Below are positions 61,943 to 64,000 of a DNA stretch of 64,000 bases, in pieces (positions within the stretch are counted from its first letter, which is position 1; every line of letters begins with the position of its first letter). The notes below the pieces were generated by a model. It saw only the letters and a program-made list of their open reading frames with translations. It did no database searches and was not told where the DNA came from. A program made the position numbers and the translations under genes. The DNA is from Daphnia carinata (lineage: Eukaryota > Arthropoda > Branchiopoda > Diplostraca > Daphniidae): the NCBI RefSeq assembly GCF_022539665.2, contig NC_081338.1, positions 5,083,679 through 5,147,678 of the forward strand, given 5' to 3'.

Positions 61943-62849
61943 TGTCTGGAAGTCGTCGTCGATGATAATAGGCAAAAGACAATTTTTTTTTTGGGGGGGG
62001 AGAAGCCGAGCGCGTGGCACTGGTAGACACACAAGTCAAACATGTCCAGCAAAAAAATAAATAAATAAATAATAATAATAATAATAATAAGAAAAAGAAG
62101 AAGACAAAATAATTGTGTTTTGACTCGGAGAAAAAAAAAACAAAAAAAAAAAACTAACCATTGTTTCAACATTTAAATAAATGAGGGTATAAAACGATAG
62201 AAAAAAATTAAACTGGAAATATGAAATGAATCGAAAAATGGAAGGATAATTAGACAAGGCAAATGATAATTCATCAATCAAAAGCCATCGATTTTTGGCT
62301 AGTTACCTGTAAGAATGTTCAATGTTGTTATTCTTCTTGCCTTCAAACCTCCCAACTCCCCACCCCCCCTCCATCATCGGCCACCCTGTGCACCGAGTAC
62401 CGAGCCACCCTTCACGGCAGAAGAACAAGAGTGAAGGAGGAGGAAAAAGGGGGCGAATGGACTGAAACTCCGCCCATGGTCGGCGCCGGGACAACCCCTT
62501 CTCAAAGCCAAGGAGAGAGGTCACATCCTTTGAACACAACCAAAAAAAAAAAAAAAAAAAAAATTTAGAAATAAGAAATGAAATCAAAATTGAACATAAA
62601 AAAAACCAAATGCAAAAGTCTTGAAAAGAAAAACGATTTCTACAATTGGCTTGATTTCGATTTATACATCCATATATATATATATCTATCTTTAAAAAAA
62701 AAAAAAGAAATCATATTTCCTAAACCGCCAAAAAAAAAAAAAAAAAAAAAAAAAAATGAAAATTGATTAAAGCGGATGGAATGAGGTGCCTTCAAACACA
62801 CACGCACCTTGAAGCGAAGGAATTCAAGTAGCGGAAAAGGCCAGCAAAC

Positions 62850-62882
<33 letters not shown>

Positions 62883-63703
62883 CTTCTTCTTCTTCCTCCT
62901 TAGTTTCGTCTAATTCCAAAGGAAAGGAAAGGAAAAAAAAAAAAAAAAAAAAGGAGGAAAACACAATCAAAGCAAGACACGGACGTACCGCCGAGCTGAT
63001 GGCCATTATTGCACTTCACCTGGTTTTCTTTTCTCGTACACTAGTGGCCCATCAAAATAAGAATGAAGGAAAAGAAAAGAAAAAATAATGCATTGCATCA
63101 GGCATCGAACGACACGGTCACCGGGCACACACCCGTCAGAAAAAAAAAAAAAAAAAAAAAAAGCCCATCCTGATTAAAGTTGAAACAAAAAAAAAAAAAG
63201 AAAGAAGAAAAAAAAAAAACTGTTGTTGTTGCACGTTTCGCCGCAAATTGAGAACATTTTGCCATGGCCGTCAATGTTTGATTCACCGCTTGCAATGATT
63301 TATGCCTTGCCACCTCATCAAACACCCAAAGGCCATTGCCGAAATTAGGACAGGTCGATCGGTCGCGATCCATCCGCACCGAAAAAAAAAACAAAAACAA
63401 AAACGTGTTGGCTCACACGCACGTACAACAAACAATTCAAGTGAAAAGAAAGACACACACAAAAGGGGGGGGTTGGATTGAACTCGAATGTTATACAACA
63501 CATTTTTTTCGGGAGAAAAAAGAATTTCAAACGAAATAGACAAATGGGAAAAGACCCCCCCCCCCCATCTGCGATGAAACAGATGACAGTCGACATTCGG
63601 TAACGTCTATTCTTGTCATTGATTTAATAAAAGAAAACATTCGTTTTTCTTTGATCTCTTATCGCGAATGAGAACAAAAAAATTTGACTTCGATTTTTTG
63701 CTG

Positions 63704-63704
<1 letters not shown>

Positions 63705-63756
<52 letters not shown>
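63705..63756 (+). repeat. (GT)n microsatellite
   Basis: About 25 uninterrupted GT dinucleotides. Confidence 0.95.
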
Positions 63757-63760
<4 letters not shown>

Positions 63761-64000
63761 ACCTGATGTGTTCCAATATGGTGGCGGTCTTTTTTTTTTT
63801 GACGGAGGGGCGGGGGTTTCACCGGCGTGTCAGAATAAAAAGAAAAACGACGTGATATCCCAAGAGCTTCGCAGAAATGACTGATGATTTAATTTTAATT
63901 CTTTCTTCTCTTTTTTTTTTTTTTTTTTTTTGCCTTCGTCCATTTAATAAAATTTGCAACGAAAAAAAAAAAAAAAAAGGGGGGGGGTTCAATTTTGCCG

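Larger units (their letters stand above)
61736..64000. other. upstream flank of the tenectin-like gene
   Basis: Promoter region then intergenic DNA with many A/T homopolymers and simple repeats. Open frames are low-complexity. Nothing else supportable. Confidence 0.45.

Noticed and set aside
61057-62172. 371-codon minus-strand frame
   Set aside because: Made of Phe/Leu and Pro strings from homopolymers; it overlaps the inferred untranslated exon and has no domain.
57202-64000. Repeated-unit (CRISPR-like) array
   Set aside because: The repeats are homopolymers and simple tandem units with no spacer-repeat alternation, and the genome is eukaryotic.

Overview
This is eukaryotic nuclear DNA. 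GT-AG introns of roughly 50-110 bases interrupt most genes. The gene set (KIF14/nebbish kinesin, tenectin-like mucin, GMC dehydrogenase, ADCK1, DHX36, FAM20C, RNPS1, TMEM11) points to an arthropod. Compact introns and recent tandem duplicates fit a branchiopod crustacean such as Daphnia; that genus call is inference.

Layout. 0.5-11 kb: DHRS7B-like reductase (+), TMEM11 (-), RNPS1 (+), a FAM20C-type secretory kinase (+) and a DXO/Rai1 decapping nuclease (+). 11-16.4 kb: two small unrecognised minus-strand genes, two related METTL24-like genes (-) and an unrecognised four-exon gene (+). 16.9-21.9 kb: a 5-kb inverted-repeat unit. Its two arms, each about 1.25 kb, carry a degenerate tRNA-like sequence and an A/T tandem block. 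Between the arms lies a 2.5-kb spacer with two back-to-back TATA boxes and short putative transcripts running outward. 22.1-23.6 kb: four minus-strand tRNA-Pro genes covering the AGG, TGG and CGG anticodons. 24.9-42.6 kb (all minus): GMC oxidoreductase, DHX36 helicase, KIF14-like kinesin with an FHA domain, and two tandem ADCK1 copies. 43.9-45.2 kb: an SLC35G1-like transporter (+). 47.6-57.2 kb (-): a very large Ser/Thr-rich secreted protein with six VWC modules, tenectin-like, whose likely untranslated first exon lies near 61.4-61.7 kb. Its introns and flanks are packed with A/T homopolymers.

The genes are mostly unrelated housekeeping functions: mRNA processing and quality control (RNPS1, DXO, DHX36), mitochondria (TMEM11, ADCK1 pair), secretion and matrix (FAM20C, tenectin-like) and cell division (KIF14). 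The most unusual content is the 5-kb inverted-repeat unit with its central divergent promoter. Next come the ADCK1 duplicate with an altered metal-binding motif and a reading-frame break inside the mucin-like gene. Exon joins were worked out by hand from splice signals and reading phase; no transcript data were available.
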